Assembly: GCA_035326425.1 (NCBI GenBank)
Contig: DAOLFG010000010.1
Coordinates: 44,395 to 108,394 of the forward strand
Direction of reading: 5' to 3'
Source of the DNA: CALKJU01 sp035326425
Lineage (GTDB): Bacteria > Pseudomonadota > Alphaproteobacteria > Geminicoccales > Geminicoccaceae
Length of the DNA stretch: 64,000 nucleotides
The notes under the pieces were generated by a model. It ran no database searches. It was not told the DNA's origin and saw only the letters and a list, made by a program, of their open reading frames with translations. Shown in pieces: positions 34,550-44,336 of this stretch. The number at the start of each line of letters is the position of its first letter. Within the stretch, counting starts at the first letter, position 1. The position numbers were made by a program, and so were the translations under genes.

Positions 34550-36424
34550 ATGCCCTCAACGCCTCGCCTCCTCGGTTCCGTCCGCGTCGCGCTCGCAGCA
34601 GCCCTGCTGCTGGTCGGCGGCTGCGCCGGCAACGGCGAGGAAGGCCCTCTCGACACCGAGGAGGAGGCGGTCGACGTCGTCACCTACGACGTCGCCGTCC
34701 AGGGCGACATGCCGGACGCGCTGCGCGCCTTCCTGCTCTCGGCTTCGGGCACCGAGCGCCTGACCGCCCGCCCGCCGGCGGGGGAGCTGATCCTGCGGCG
34801 CCGCGCCGAGGCCGACATCGACACGCTGCAGAAGGCGCTGCGCTCGGAAGGCTACTATGCCGGCCAGGTCGCGTTCCGCATCGAGGGCGACACGGCGCCG
34901 CGGCCGCGGCCAGACGCGATCACGGCCCTGGCCGAGCCGGCCAGGGCGCATGTGCTCTTCGATGTCGAGCCGGGGCCGCTCTACCGTATCTCGCGCGTCG
35001 ACATCGTGGCCGAGAGCCCCGATGAGGCGTTCGAGGTGCCGACGCCTGCCGACATCGGCCTCGCCGTCGGCGATCCGGCCGGCGCCCAGCGGGTGCTCGA
35101 CGCCGAGACCCGCCTGCTCGGCCAGACGATGCGGCAGGCGAGACCCCTGGCCAGGCTGGGCCCCCGCCGGGCGGTGATCGACAACGACACCAAGCTGATG
35201 GAGGTCACGTTCCGCGTGACGCCGGGGCCGCGCGCCGATGTCGGCACCATCACCTTCGCCGGCGATTCCGGCATCGACGAGACCTTCCTGCACCGCCGCC
35301 TGCCGTTCTCGACCGGCGACCCGTTCGATCCCGACCAGATCGACAAGGGCCGCAACAGCCTGGTCCAGACCAACCTGTTCAGCATCGTGCGGGTCGAGGT
35401 CGGCACCGGGCTCGACGCCGACGGACGCATCCCGGTGACCTACGACGTGACGCCGCGCCTGCACCGCTCGGTCGGCGGCGGCGTCGGCTACCAGACCGAC
35501 ACCGGCGCCGAGGTCCATGCCTACTGGGAGAACCGCAACCTGTTCAGCGCCGGCGAGCGGCTGCGCGCCGAGGCGACGCTCGGCCAGACCGACCAGGAGC
35601 TCGACGTCTCCTTCCGCAAGCCCGACATCCTCGTCCCGCGCCTGGCGCTGCTCGCCAACACCAACGCCAGCAGCAAGCACACCGACGCCTACGATAGCGA
35701 CTCGCTGAGCGCCGGCACCGGCCTGGAATACGGCTTCACCGAGCGCGTGACGGGCACGCTCGGCGTCGCCTACCGCTATGCCGACATCAAGGAGGAGGAC
35801 GGCGACGAGGAGACCTACGGCCTCGTCTCGTTCCCGGCGACGATCGACTGGGACTTCAGCGACAACCTGCTCGATCCCTCGACCGGCGGCCGGATCAAGC
35901 TGTTCGGCGCGCCCTATTTCGACACGCTGGGCACCGGCACCCGCTTCTACAAGACCCAGCTCACCCACAGCCGCTACTTGCCGCTGCTCGACGAGAGGCG
36001 GCTGGTGCTGGCGCTGCGCGGCAGCCTGGGTGCGATGGACGGCGCCTCGCGCGGCGACATCCCGGCCGACGAGCGGTTCTATTCCGGCGGCGGCGGCTCG
36101 GTGCGCGGCATCGGCTACCAGCTCGCCGGCCCGCTCGACGACGACGACAACCCGCTGGGCGGCCGCTCGCTCGCCGAGTTCAGCATCGAGCTGCGCTCGC
36201 GCTTCACCGAGAGCATCGGCGCCGTGGCCTTCCTCGACGGCGGCAGCGTCTTCGACAACGCCGCGCCGGACTTCGACGACCCGCTCCGCCTCGGCACCGG
36301 CGCCGGGCTGCGCTACATCACGCCGATCGGCCCCTTGCGCTTCGACGTCGGCGTGCCGGTCGACCGCCGCCGGGGTGTCGACGACGCCTATCAGGTCTAC
36401 ATCAGCATAGGACAGGCGTTCTGA
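34550..36424 (+). CDS. tamA: TamA-like outer-membrane assembly factor (BamA superfamily)
   Basis: A 624-residue Omp85 protein: POTRA-like segments in the first 270 residues (DTLQKALRSEGYYAG, VLFDVEPGPLYRI, VTPGPRADVGTITFAGDSGID) followed by a 16-strand barrel containing the diagnostic GSVRGIGYQL loop near residue 515 and ending in QVYISIGQAF. TamA works with TamB to insert or export outer-membrane proteins and to move lipids across the envelope. tamB lies next but one. The signal region reads LLLVGGCAGNG, a passable lipobox with Cys25, which is unusual for this family. Start ATG chosen for a proper signal peptide; a longer frame to 34472 is open. Confidence 0.92.
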   Translation: MPSTPRLLGSVRVALAAALLLVGGCAGNGEEGPLDTEEEAVDVVTYDVAVQGDMPDALRAFLLSASGTERLTARPPAGELILRRRAEADIDTLQKALRSEGYYAGQVAFRIEGDTAPRPRPDAITALAEPARAHVLFDVEPGPLYRISRVDIVAESPDEAFEVPTPADIGLAVGDPAGAQRVLDAETRLLGQTMRQARPLARLGPRRAVIDNDTKLMEVTFRVTPGPRADVGTITFAGDSGIDETFLHRRLPFSTGDPFDPDQIDKGRNSLVQTNLFSIVRVEVGTGLDADGRIPVTYDVTPRLHRSVGGGVGYQTDTGAEVHAYWENRNLFSAGERLRAEATLGQTDQELDVSFRKPDILVPRLALLANTNASSKHTDAYDSDSLSAGTGLEYGFTERVTGTLGVAYRYADIKEEDGDEETYGLVSFPATIDWDFSDNLLDPSTGGRIKLFGAPYFDTLGTGTRFYKTQLTHSRYLPLLDERRLVLALRGSLGAMDGASRGDIPADERFYSGGGGSVRGIGYQLAGPLDDDDNPLGGRSLAEFSIELRSRFTESIGAVAFLDGGSVFDNAAPDFDDPLRLGTGAGLRYITPIGPLRFDVGVPVDRRRGVDDAYQVYISIGQAF

Positions 36425-36455
36425 CCGCAGCGGCAGCGAGGATGGCGGCACCGAC

Positions 36456-37100
36456 ATGGCCAAGCCGATGAGGATCGATTTCGTCTCCGACGTCTCCTGC
36501 CCGTGGTGCGTCATCGGGCTCTATGGCCTGGAGCGGGCGCTGGAGCGCACCGCCGACGCGGTGACGGCCGAGATCACCTTCCAGCCCTTCGAGCTGAACC
36601 CCGCCATGCCGCCCGGCGGGCAGAACATCGTCGAGCACATCGCCCAGAAATACGGCTCGACGCCCGAGCAGTCGGCCGCCACCCGCGAGATGATCCGCGG
36701 CCGCGCCGCCGGCGTCGGCTTCGAGATGCGGACCTCCGACAAGAGCCGCATCCACAACACCTTCGACGCCCACCGCCTGCTGCACTGGGCGGCGATGGAG
36801 GGCCGGCAGAAGGAGCTGAAGCACGCCCTGTTCGAGGCCTATTTCACCGATCAGCGCGATCCCTCGGACCGGGAGGTGCTGGTGGATGTCGCGGCCAGGG
36901 CCGGCCTCGACGCCGAGCGGGCGCGCGAGGTGCTGGAGTCCGGCCGCTACGCCCAGGAGGTACGCGAGGCCGAGGCGCTGTGGCGCTCGCGCGGCATCGA
37001 GGGCGTGCCGGCCGTGATCATCGACGAACGCTACCTGATCTCGGGCGGCCATCCGCCCGAGGCCTTCGAGAAGGCGCTGCGCGAGATCGCGGCGGCGTGA
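36456..37100 (+). CDS. DsbA-family oxidoreductase (FrnE-like)
   Basis: A 214-residue thioredoxin-fold protein without signal peptide. The active site is CPWC (Cys15, Cys18) in DFVSDVSCPWCVIGL, and the second half carries GVPAVIIDERYLISGGHPP with the cis-Pro. This matches the FrnE/polyketide synthesis-type DsbA group, cytoplasmic enzymes related to 2-hydroxychromene-2-carboxylate isomerase. It sits between tamA and tamB. Its target is unknown. Confidence 0.9.
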   Translation: MAKPMRIDFVSDVSCPWCVIGLYGLERALERTADAVTAEITFQPFELNPAMPPGGQNIVEHIAQKYGSTPEQSAATREMIRGRAAGVGFEMRTSDKSRIHNTFDAHRLLHWAAMEGRQKELKHALFEAYFTDQRDPSDREVLVDVAARAGLDAERAREVLESGRYAQEVREAEALWRSRGIEGVPAVIIDERYLISGGHPPEAFEKALREIAAA

Positions 37101-37181
37101 GCAGCGTGAGCCCGACCGCGCGCGAAGCCGGTTACCGGACGGATCGGCCGCTGCTAGGCTCGCGGCATCCGGGAGGGAGCG

Positions 37182-40100
37182 ATGCTGCGTAGGATCCTGA
37201 TGGTTCTGCTCATGGTCGTCGCGGGCGTGCTGCTGCTGTTCGGCGCTGCCTTCGCCTATGCGCAGACCGGGATTGCCAAGCAGCAGATCGGCGGCGCCGT
37301 CGAGCGGGCGCTCGACGCGCCCGGCCGGACCGCCGAGGTCCAGGGCATCGAGGGGCTGATTCCGTTCAACGTCCGCATCGGCCGCTTCAGCCTGTCCGAC
37401 GACCGCGGCACCTGGCTCGAGGTCGACCGCGCCAAGGTCGATCTCTCGCCCACCGACCTGCTGGCAGGCAAGATCAACATCGGCGCCGTCGGCGCCGAGC
37501 GGGTCCGCATCGAGCGCATGCCGCCGGCGGGACCGGCGACGCCGCCCGAGCCTTCGAGCGAGCCGTTCAGCCTGCCCTCGCTGCCCGAGAGCCTGCCCGC
37601 CGTCACGGTGGAGCGGATCTTCGTCGATTCGCTGGAGCTGGGCCAGGAGCTCGCAGGCCAGGAGGCCCGCTTCGCGCTCGAGGGCCGCGCCACCACCGGC
37701 AGCGACGGCCGCCGGGTCGATGCCGCCCTCGACCTGAAGCGCGTCGACGAGGCTACCGCCAGCGCCTCGCTCGGCGCCGTCGCCGACCTCGCCGCGCGCA
37801 ACCTGTCGGTCGACCTGCGGGCCAGCGAGACCGGCGGGCTGCTCGCCGGCCTGACCGGCCGGCCCGAGGCCGGCTCGCTGTCGGTCGACCTCGACGGCTC
37901 GGGGCCGTTCTCGGACTTCAAGGCCAAGCTGCGCGCCGACGCCCAGAACCTCGCCAGCCTGAACGCCGACCTCGGCCTCGCCGTCGAGGGAGCCCCCCGC
38001 ATCGACCTCACCGGTGCCCTTGAGGTCGCCGACGGCGTGCTGCCGGCGCAGGTGGCGCCGATCGTCGGCGACAAGCTCGACATCCGCATCAAGGGCGGCC
38101 AGCGCAGCGCCGACCTCTATGCGGTGGAGGAGGTGAACGTCCGCGGCGGCGGCTTCGCGCTGACCGGCCAGGGCGAGGCCAGGCTCGACGCCCGCAGCAT
38201 CGACGGCGAGCTGGCGCTCGACGTGCCGTCGCTGGCGGTGGCGAGCGGCCTCGCCGGCATGGAGACCGGCGGGAACCTGCGCCTGGACGCCACTGCCAGC
38301 GGCGACCTCTACCAGCCGACCGTGAAGGTCGATCTCGCCGGACGGGAGATCACCGCCGACAATTACGGCATCGGCAACCTGCGCACCACGGTCGACGTCG
38401 GCTTCCTCGGGCCGCTCGACCAGGGCTATGGCGGCGTCAGCGTCGATGCCGAGGGCGGTGCCGACGGCGTCACGATGGACGGTGCGCCCATGCCCGGCGC
38501 CGGCGCGCCGCGCTGGAGCCTCGTCGCCCGTGCGCCGGCCAGCGGCGAGGCCGAGCTCGAGCGGCTGGAGCTGAACGCCGACGCCCTGACGGTGGCCGCC
38601 AACGGCGCGGTCGACCAGCAGACCCTGGTCGGCCGCGGCCGGCTGAACGTGGCGGCCCCCGACCTCGCGGCCCTGCTCGCCTCGCTCGGCACCCTGGCAC
38701 CGCCCAACCTGCCGCTGGCGGGTGCGCTGACGCTGAACGCCGATGCCGAGATCGAGGCCCAGGCCGAGCGGATCACCGTCGACCTCAGGGCCGACGGCAG
38801 CGAGCTCGCCGGCTTGCCGCCGGGAGCGCAGGAGCTGGTGGGCAGCGGGCCGAAGCTGGTCGCCAAGGCGATCGTCGAGCCGGGCCGGCAGGCGCGGATC
38901 GAGGGGCTGTCGCTGACCGGCGCCGAGATGACGGTCGGCGGTGACGTCACCGCCGGGCTGGCCGACCGGACGCTGGCCGGCGAGGTGACGGTCGGCCTGC
39001 CGCGGCTGGCGGCGCTGTCCGGCGTCGCCGGCCAGCCAATCGAGGGCGACGCCGAGGCCAAGGCCCGGCTCGGCGGCACCTTCGACCGCCCGGCCATCGA
39101 CCTCGTCGTGATCGCCAACGCCGTCAAGGCGGCGGGCCTCGACCTGCAGCGCATCGCGCTGGACGCCAAGGCCGAGGGCGCGCCCGACGACCTCGCCGGC
39201 GACATGCGCCTCGCCGTCACCCAGCCGCAGGGCGAGGTGACGCTCGCCACCGCCTACAAGCTGCTGGGGCAGAAGCTCGGGCTCACCGGCCTTTCGCTCG
39301 ACGGGCCGGCGACCAGGCTGGGCGGCGACGTCGAGGTCGACCTCGCCACGCTGCTGGCCACCGGCAAGCTGCAGGGCGGCGTCACCGATCTCGCGGCCCT
39401 GCGGCCCTGGCACGGGCAGGACCTGACCGGGGCGATCAGGCTCGACGCCGACCTCGCCACGCCCGCCGGCAAGCAGGACGCCCGCCTGCGCCTCGACGCC
39501 AACGGCATCGCCGGCGATTTCGGCACGCTGGACAGCCTGGCGGTCGATGCCACCGCCACCGACGCGCTGGGTGCCCTGGGCATCGACGGGCAGGTGGTGC
39601 TCAACGGCTTCAGCCGCCCCGGCACGCTGGTCGAGACCGCCACGCTCACCGCCAAGGGGGCGCTGGGCGACGTCCAGCTCACCGCCCAGGCCAAGGGCCA
39701 GCAGCAGGGGCCGTTCGACATCGCCTCGCGCGCCCGGCTGCAGGTGGCGGGTCCCGCCAAGCAGGTCGACCTGCAGAACCTCGCCGGCACCTTCGCCGGC
39801 CAGACGATCGAGCTCAGGGCGCCGGCGAGGCTCAGGCTCGACCAGGGCGTGCTCGACCTCGACCAGCTCGACCTGCGCATCGGCCAGGCCCGCATCCAGG
39901 GCGACGCCTCGACCGGCAACGGCCGGGTCCGGGCCAACGCCACGCTGAGCGAGCTGCCCCTGGCGATGCTGGCCGGGCTCGGCGGGCCGCCGCTCGACGG
40001 CGTGGCCTCGGCGCAGCTCGCGGTCGACGGCCCGCTCGCCGCACCCGAGGCGACGCTGAAGCTGACGGTGCCGGACCTCCGGCCGAGCGGTGCCGTGGCG

Positions 40101-41543
40101 CGCGACATCCCGCCGGCCGATCTCACCGTCAATGCGCGCCTGGGCGACGGCCGCCTGACCTCCGACCTCCGGCTCGCCAAGCTGACGGACGAGCCGATCA
40201 CCGCCGAGCTCGCCGCACCCGTCACCTTCGGCCTGCAGCCCTTCGCCTTCGCGCTGCCGCAGGACGGCGCCATCAGCGGCCGTCTCGACGCCGATGCCGA
40301 CCTCCGGCGGCTGGCGGCGCTGGCGGCTCTCGACGGCCAGCGGGTGGACGGCCGCATGAACGCGGCGATGCGGTTCTCGGGCACCCTGGCCCAACCACAG
40401 GTCAACGGCCGGGTCGATGTCGGGCCGGCGCGGATCGAGGACAGCATCACCGGCGTGCTCTACCGCAACGTCCGCCTGACGCTCGACGCCAACGGCCGCA
40501 CGATCACGGTGAGCCAGCTCAGCGCCGACGGCCGCAACAACGGCAAGATCACCGGCAATGGCGAGGTGACGCTGGGTGCGGACGGCGCCATGCCCTATCG
40601 GCTGGAGACGAAGCTCAGCAATGCCGAGCTGCTGCGCAACGACCTCGGGACCGTGATCGTCTCGGGCAGCATCGACCTGAAGGGCGACGAGGAGGATGCG
40701 ACCCTGGCCTCCCGCCTCGACGTGCAGCGCGCCGATCTCAACATTCCCGACGACACCGGCCCCAGCATCCCGGTGCTCGATGTGGAGGTCGCCGGCCAGG
40801 AGGTCGAGCCGGCGGCCGGGCTCGAGGCGCGCAAGCCCTTCGACATGATGCTCGACATCGCCGTCAACGCCCCGGCGCGGCTGTTCGTGCGCGGCCGGGG
40901 CCTCGATTCCGAGTGGGGCGGCTCGCTGGCGGTCAAGGGTCCGGCGGCCGAGGCCCAGGTGTTGGGCGACCTGCAGTTCCGCCGCGGCTTCCTCGACTTC
41001 CTCGACCGGCGCTTCAAGGTGCGCTCGGGCACGATCGCCTTCACGGGCGCACGCCCGCCGGTGCCCGAGATCAACATCGAGGCGGAATCCCAGGGCGAGA
41101 CCATCCTGGCGATCGTCAAGATCACCGGGCCGGCCAACGATCCCGATCTCGAGCTGACCAGCGAGCCGGAGCGGCCGCGCGACGAGGTGCTGGCCCAGCT
41201 GCTGTTCAAGCGCGACATGTCGACGATCACCCCGGCGCAGGGCGTGCGGCTCGCCAACGCCGTGGCGACGCTCGAGGGCCGGGGCATCGACGTCATCGGC
41301 AAGTTCCGCGCCGGCCTCGGGCTCGACACCCTCGACGTCGGCGGCGAGACCGCCGACGATGCCAATGTCCGCGCCGGCAAGTACTTGGCCGACAATGTCT
41401 ATTTCGAGATGCAGCAGGGCATGCAGTCGGGCAGCGGCAAGGCGCGGGTCGAGGTCGAGCTGACCCCCAACGTCACCGTCTCGACCGAGGTCAGCGAGCA
41501 GTCGCAGACCGGCGTCGGCCTCGACTGGAAGATGGACTACTGA
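37182..41543 (+). CDS. tamB: TamB inner-membrane translocation/assembly protein
   Basis: A 1453-residue AsmA/TamB-like protein. An N-terminal signal anchor (MLLMVVAGVLLLFGAAFAYA region) is followed by a very long array of short beta-strand repeats rich in Leu, Asp and Gly, typical of the hydrophobic-groove fold that bridges the periplasm. The conserved C-terminal DUF490 domain is present: GSLAVKGPAAEAQVLGDL, FRRGFLDFLDRRFKVRSGTI, RDEVLAQLLFKR, and the end VSEQSQTGVGLDWKMDY. GGGAGGGAG precedes the ATG. It works with TamA in outer-membrane biogenesis. It is longer than E. coli TamB (about 1260). Confidence 0.94.
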   Translation: MLRRILMVLLMVVAGVLLLFGAAFAYAQTGIAKQQIGGAVERALDAPGRTAEVQGIEGLIPFNVRIGRFSLSDDRGTWLEVDRAKVDLSPTDLLAGKINIGAVGAERVRIERMPPAGPATPPEPSSEPFSLPSLPESLPAVTVERIFVDSLELGQELAGQEARFALEGRATTGSDGRRVDAALDLKRVDEATASASLGAVADLAARNLSVDLRASETGGLLAGLTGRPEAGSLSVDLDGSGPFSDFKAKLRADAQNLASLNADLGLAVEGAPRIDLTGALEVADGVLPAQVAPIVGDKLDIRIKGGQRSADLYAVEEVNVRGGGFALTGQGEARLDARSIDGELALDVPSLAVASGLAGMETGGNLRLDATASGDLYQPTVKVDLAGREITADNYGIGNLRTTVDVGFLGPLDQGYGGVSVDAEGGADGVTMDGAPMPGAGAPRWSLVARAPASGEAELERLELNADALTVAANGAVDQQTLVGRGRLNVAAPDLAALLASLGTLAPPNLPLAGALTLNADAEIEAQAERITVDLRADGSELAGLPPGAQELVGSGPKLVAKAIVEPGRQARIEGLSLTGAEMTVGGDVTAGLADRTLAGEVTVGLPRLAALSGVAGQPIEGDAEAKARLGGTFDRPAIDLVVIANAVKAAGLDLQRIALDAKAEGAPDDLAGDMRLAVTQPQGEVTLATAYKLLGQKLGLTGLSLDGPATRLGGDVEVDLATLLATGKLQGGVTDLAALRPWHGQDLTGAIRLDADLATPAGKQDARLRLDANGIAGDFGTLDSLAVDATATDALGALGIDGQVVLNGFSRPGTLVETATLTAKGALGDVQLTAQAKGQQQGPFDIASRARLQVAGPAKQVDLQNLAGTFAGQTIELRAPARLRLDQGVLDLDQLDLRIGQARIQGDASTGNGRVRANATLSELPLAMLAGLGGPPLDGVASAQLAVDGPLAAPEATLKLTVPDLRPSGAVARDIPPADLTVNARLGDGRLTSDLRLAKLTDEPITAELAAPVTFGLQPFAFALPQDGAISGRLDADADLRRLAALAALDGQRVDGRMNAAMRFSGTLAQPQVNGRVDVGPARIEDSITGVLYRNVRLTLDANGRTITVSQLSADGRNNGKITGNGEVTLGADGAMPYRLETKLSNAELLRNDLGTVIVSGSIDLKGDEEDATLASRLDVQRADLNIPDDTGPSIPVLDVEVAGQEVEPAAGLEARKPFDMMLDIAVNAPARLFVRGRGLDSEWGGSLAVKGPAAEAQVLGDLQFRRGFLDFLDRRFKVRSGTIAFTGARPPVPEINIEAESQGETILAIVKITGPANDPDLELTSEPERPRDEVLAQLLFKRDMSTITPAQGVRLANAVATLEGRGIDVIGKFRAGLGLDTLDVGGETADDANVRAGKYLADNVYFEMQQGMQSGSGKARVEVELTPNVTVSTEVSEQSQTGVGLDWKMDY

Positions 41544-41554
41544 GCCGCCGCCCC

Positions 41555-42025
41555 ATGACCGGCACCCGGTTCCGCCGTGCAGGGCCGGAAGACGTCGCAG
41601 CCATCGTCGCCCTGCTCATCGACGACCCGCTCGGCAAGCTGCGCGAGGACGCGTCCGGCCGGCTGCATCCGGCCTACCCGGCGGCCTTCGCCGCCATCGA
41701 CCGCGACCCGAACCAGATCCTGGCGGTGGCGGACCGCGACGGCGAGGTGATCGGCTGCCTCCAGCTCACCTTCATTCCCGGCCTCTCCCGCCGCGGCATG
41801 TGGCGCGGCCAGATCGAGGCCGTCCGCGTCGCGGCGGCGGCGCGCGGCACGGGCGTCGGCCGGGAGATGATGGCGTGGGCCATCGACCGCTGCCGCGAGC
41901 GCGGCTGCGGCCTGGTCCAGCTCACCACCGACAAGCGCCGCACCGATGCCCATCGCTTCTACGAGAGCCTGGGATTCCAGGCGACCCACGAAGGCATGAA
42001 GCTGCCGCTCGACCGGCCGGCGTGA
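41555..42025 (+). CDS. GNAT-family N-acetyltransferase
   Basis: A 156-residue GCN5-related acetyltransferase. It has the beta-bulge strand IEAVRVAAAARGTGVGREMM, with the acetyl-CoA pyrophosphate loop RGTGVG, and the late AHRFYESLGFQATHEGMKL. Start ATG is 11 bases after tamB, so it may be co-transcribed with it. The substrate (amino acid, peptide or small amine) is not evident. Confidence 0.87.
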   Translation: MTGTRFRRAGPEDVAAIVALLIDDPLGKLREDASGRLHPAYPAAFAAIDRDPNQILAVADRDGEVIGCLQLTFIPGLSRRGMWRGQIEAVRVAAAARGTGVGREMMAWAIDRCRERGCGLVQLTTDKRRTDAHRFYESLGFQATHEGMKLPLDRPA

Positions 42026-42129
42026 GCGGGACCACCCGGCACGCCGCCCTGGCGCCGACTCCGCTGCTGTCCTAGCTTCCGCCGCCCCGGCCGGCGGGCC
42101 GCCTCACCCGACGAGATCAGGACGGCATC

Positions 42130-42972
42130 TTGGCTTCCCAGCAGCGCGAACGACAGCCCGGCACCACCGCCGCCGCAGCCGGCGAATCCACCTTCGGCAC
42201 CCCCGGCGACCTCAACCTGCTGGGTCTGTGGACCCTCTACGTCAAGGAGGTCCGCCGCTTCCTCAAGGTCTTCACCCAGACCCTGCTGGCGCCGGTCATC
42301 ACCACGCTGGTCTTCCTCGCCATCTTCACCCTGGCGCTGGGCGGGACGGAGCGCAGGATCGGCGGCATCCCCTATCTCGAGTTCCTGGCGCCCGGCCTGC
42401 TGATGATGGCGGTGGTGCAGAACGCCTTCGCCAACACCTCGTCCTCGATCATGATCGCCAAGGTCCAGGGCAACATCGTCGACTATCTGATGCCGCCCCT
42501 GGGTCCTGGCGAGCTGACCTTCGGCGTGGTCATGGGCGGCGTGACGCGCGGCATGATCGTCGGCATCGCCGTGTGGGCCGCCATGAACGGCTTCGTCAGG
42601 CTGCTGCCGCTGCATCCGCTGGCGGCGCTCGCCAGCCTGCTGCTGGCCTCGACCATGCTGTCGCTGCTTGGCCTGCTCGCCGCCCTGTGGGCCGAGAAGT
42701 TCGACCAGATGGCGGCGGTGACCAACTTCGTCATCACGCCCTTGTCGTTCCTGTCCGGCACCTTCTACACCATCCACGACCTGCCCGGCGTCTTCCATGC
42801 CGTGGCGCTCGCCAACCCGTTCTTCTACATGATCGACGGTATCCGCTGGTCGTTCACCGGCCACGCCGACGGGCCGGTCGGACCGGGTTATCTCATTCTG
42901 CTGCTGGTGAATGCCGCGCTGGCCTTCCTCGCCTGGCGATTGGTGAAATCGGGCTACAGGTTGAAGGCATAA
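42130..42972 (+). CDS. ABC-2 type transporter permease
   Basis: A 280-residue integral membrane protein with six hydrophobic segments and the ABC-2 signature between segments 5 and 6: ITPLSFLSGTFYTIHDLPGVFHAVALANPF. It resembles NodJ/YadH-type export permeases for lipids, polysaccharide or drugs. The start is TTG at 42130 (L-to-M at MASQQRERQPG). No ATP-binding subunit gene is adjacent, so its partner must be elsewhere. It is followed by the pqi genes, which also concern envelope transport. Confidence 0.87.
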   Translation: MASQQRERQPGTTAAAAGESTFGTPGDLNLLGLWTLYVKEVRRFLKVFTQTLLAPVITTLVFLAIFTLALGGTERRIGGIPYLEFLAPGLLMMAVVQNAFANTSSSIMIAKVQGNIVDYLMPPLGPGELTFGVVMGGVTRGMIVGIAVWAAMNGFVRLLPLHPLAALASLLLASTMLSLLGLLAALWAEKFDQMAAVTNFVITPLSFLSGTFYTIHDLPGVFHAVALANPFFYMIDGIRWSFTGHADGPVGPGYLILLLVNAALAFLAWRLVKSGYRLKA

Positions 42973-43076
42973 TATTTCTCTCCGCTGCCGCGCAGTGGAC
43001 CGCCGGGGTCGAATCTGCGACCAAAGCCCCAGCCTCTGGCGGTAGGGTAGGCGTGAACTCGAGGACGGAGACGGCT

Positions 43077-44336
43077 GTGGTACCCGTCCCGATCGTGGCG
43101 TGCCACGAATGCGGAACGGTGCATCGTGTCCACGAGCTGCAGCCCGGGGCCGGCGCCGACTGCGTCGCCTGCGGTGCCACGCTCTACAGCCGCCATCGCA
43201 CCGGCCTCGAGCGCATCCTGGCGCTCTACGTCGCGGCGGCGATCCTGTTCGTGCTCGCCAACGCCTTCCCGTTCATGACCCTCAACATCGAAGGGCGGGT
43301 ACAGCAGGCCGAGCTGTTCTCCAGCGGCCTGGCGCTCTGGCACGCCGACATGGCCTTCCTCGCCGTGGTCGTGCTGGCCTTCGCCGTCCTGCTGCCGGCG
43401 GTCAAGATCGCCGCGGCGCTCTGGGTGCTGGTGCCGCTGTATTTCGGACGGCGGCCACCGTTCGCCGCCTGGTCGATCCGGCTGTTCGACCGCCTGCGGC
43501 CGTGGGCGATGATGGAAGTCTACCTGCTCGGCGTGATGGTGGCCTACGTCAAGCTGATCGACCTCGCCCAGATCGGCCTCGGCCCCTCCTTGTGGGCGTT
43601 CGTGGCGCTGATCCTCGCCATGGTGGCGGCCGACGCCGCCCTCGATGACCAGGACCTGTGGGAGAAGATCGCCCCCCAGGCCACCACGGCGCTGCTTCCG
43701 CCGCCGCCCGGCGAGCAGCTGGCGGGCTGCCACGACTGCGGCCAGGTAGCGTCGATCGGCATCGGCGATCACCACGCGCGCTGCGCCCGCTGCGGCAGCG
43801 CCCTGCACAAGCGCAAGCCCGACAGCCTGACGCGGACCAGGGCGCTGGTGCTCACCGCCGCCATCCTCTACGTGCCGGCCAACGTCTTCCCGGTGATGAC
43901 CGTGATCTATTTCGGCCGCGGCCAGCCCGACACCATCATCTCCGGCGTCATCGAGCTGCTGCATGCCGGCATGTGGCCGCTGTCGCTGCTGGTGTTCGCC
44001 GCCAGCATCATGGTGCCGGTGCTGAAGCTGATCGGCCTTTCCTTCCTGCTGATCAGCGTGCAGCGCGGCTCGGTCGCCCGGCTGCGCGACCGCACGGTGC
44101 TCTACCGCATCATCGAGCAGGTCGGCCGCTGGTCGATGATCGACGTGTTCATGATCGGAATCCTGACGGCGCTCGTCAGCCTGGGCTCGATCGCCACCAT
44201 CGAGCCCGGCATCGGTGCCGTCTGCTTCGCCGGCGTCGTCATCGTCACGATGCTGGCCTCGATGTCGTTCGACCCTCGCCTGATGTGGGATGTCCGCGAT
44301 GACAAGCTCGGCCGACCAGCAGCCCTCCGCGCCTGA
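43077..44336 (+). CDS. pqiA: Paraquat-inducible protein A-like membrane protein
   Basis: A membrane protein of about 419 residues with two PqiA domains. Each has a zinc-ribbon-like cysteine set (CHECGTVH..CVACGATL; CHDCGQV..CARCGSAL) followed by four hydrophobic segments, with the typical FVLANAFPFMTLNIEG and YVPANVFPVMTVIYFG lines. PqiA is the inner-membrane partner of the PqiB lipid-transport needle. GTG at 43077 is preferred, with GGAG 6 bases upstream; GTG at 43053 is an alternative in the same frame. The 3' end overlaps pqiB by 47 bases. Confidence 0.92.
   Translation: MVPVPIVACHECGTVHRVHELQPGAGADCVACGATLYSRHRTGLERILALYVAAAILFVLANAFPFMTLNIEGRVQQAELFSSGLALWHADMAFLAVVVLAFAVLLPAVKIAAALWVLVPLYFGRRPPFAAWSIRLFDRLRPWAMMEVYLLGVMVAYVKLIDLAQIGLGPSLWAFVALILAMVAADAALDDQDLWEKIAPQATTALLPPPPGEQLAGCHDCGQVASIGIGDHHARCARCGSALHKRKPDSLTRTRALVLTAAILYVPANVFPVMTVIYFGRGQPDTIISGVIELLHAGMWPLSLLVFAASIMVPVLKLIGLSFLLISVQRGSVARLRDRTVLYRIIEQVGRWSMIDVFMIGILTALVSLGSIATIEPGIGAVCFAGVVIVTMLASMSFDPRLMWDVRDDKLGRPAALRA

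Noticed and set aside
31030..34683. Very long minus-strand frame that would extend the beta-barrel protein to 1217 residues
   Set aside because: The extension runs over galE and the PPP phosphatase on the other strand. The true start at 32286 gives a normal signal peptide.
36402..40394. Minus-strand open frame of 1330 codons opposite frnE and tamB
   Set aside because: Same cause: low-complexity antisense shadow of tamB, with no family motif.
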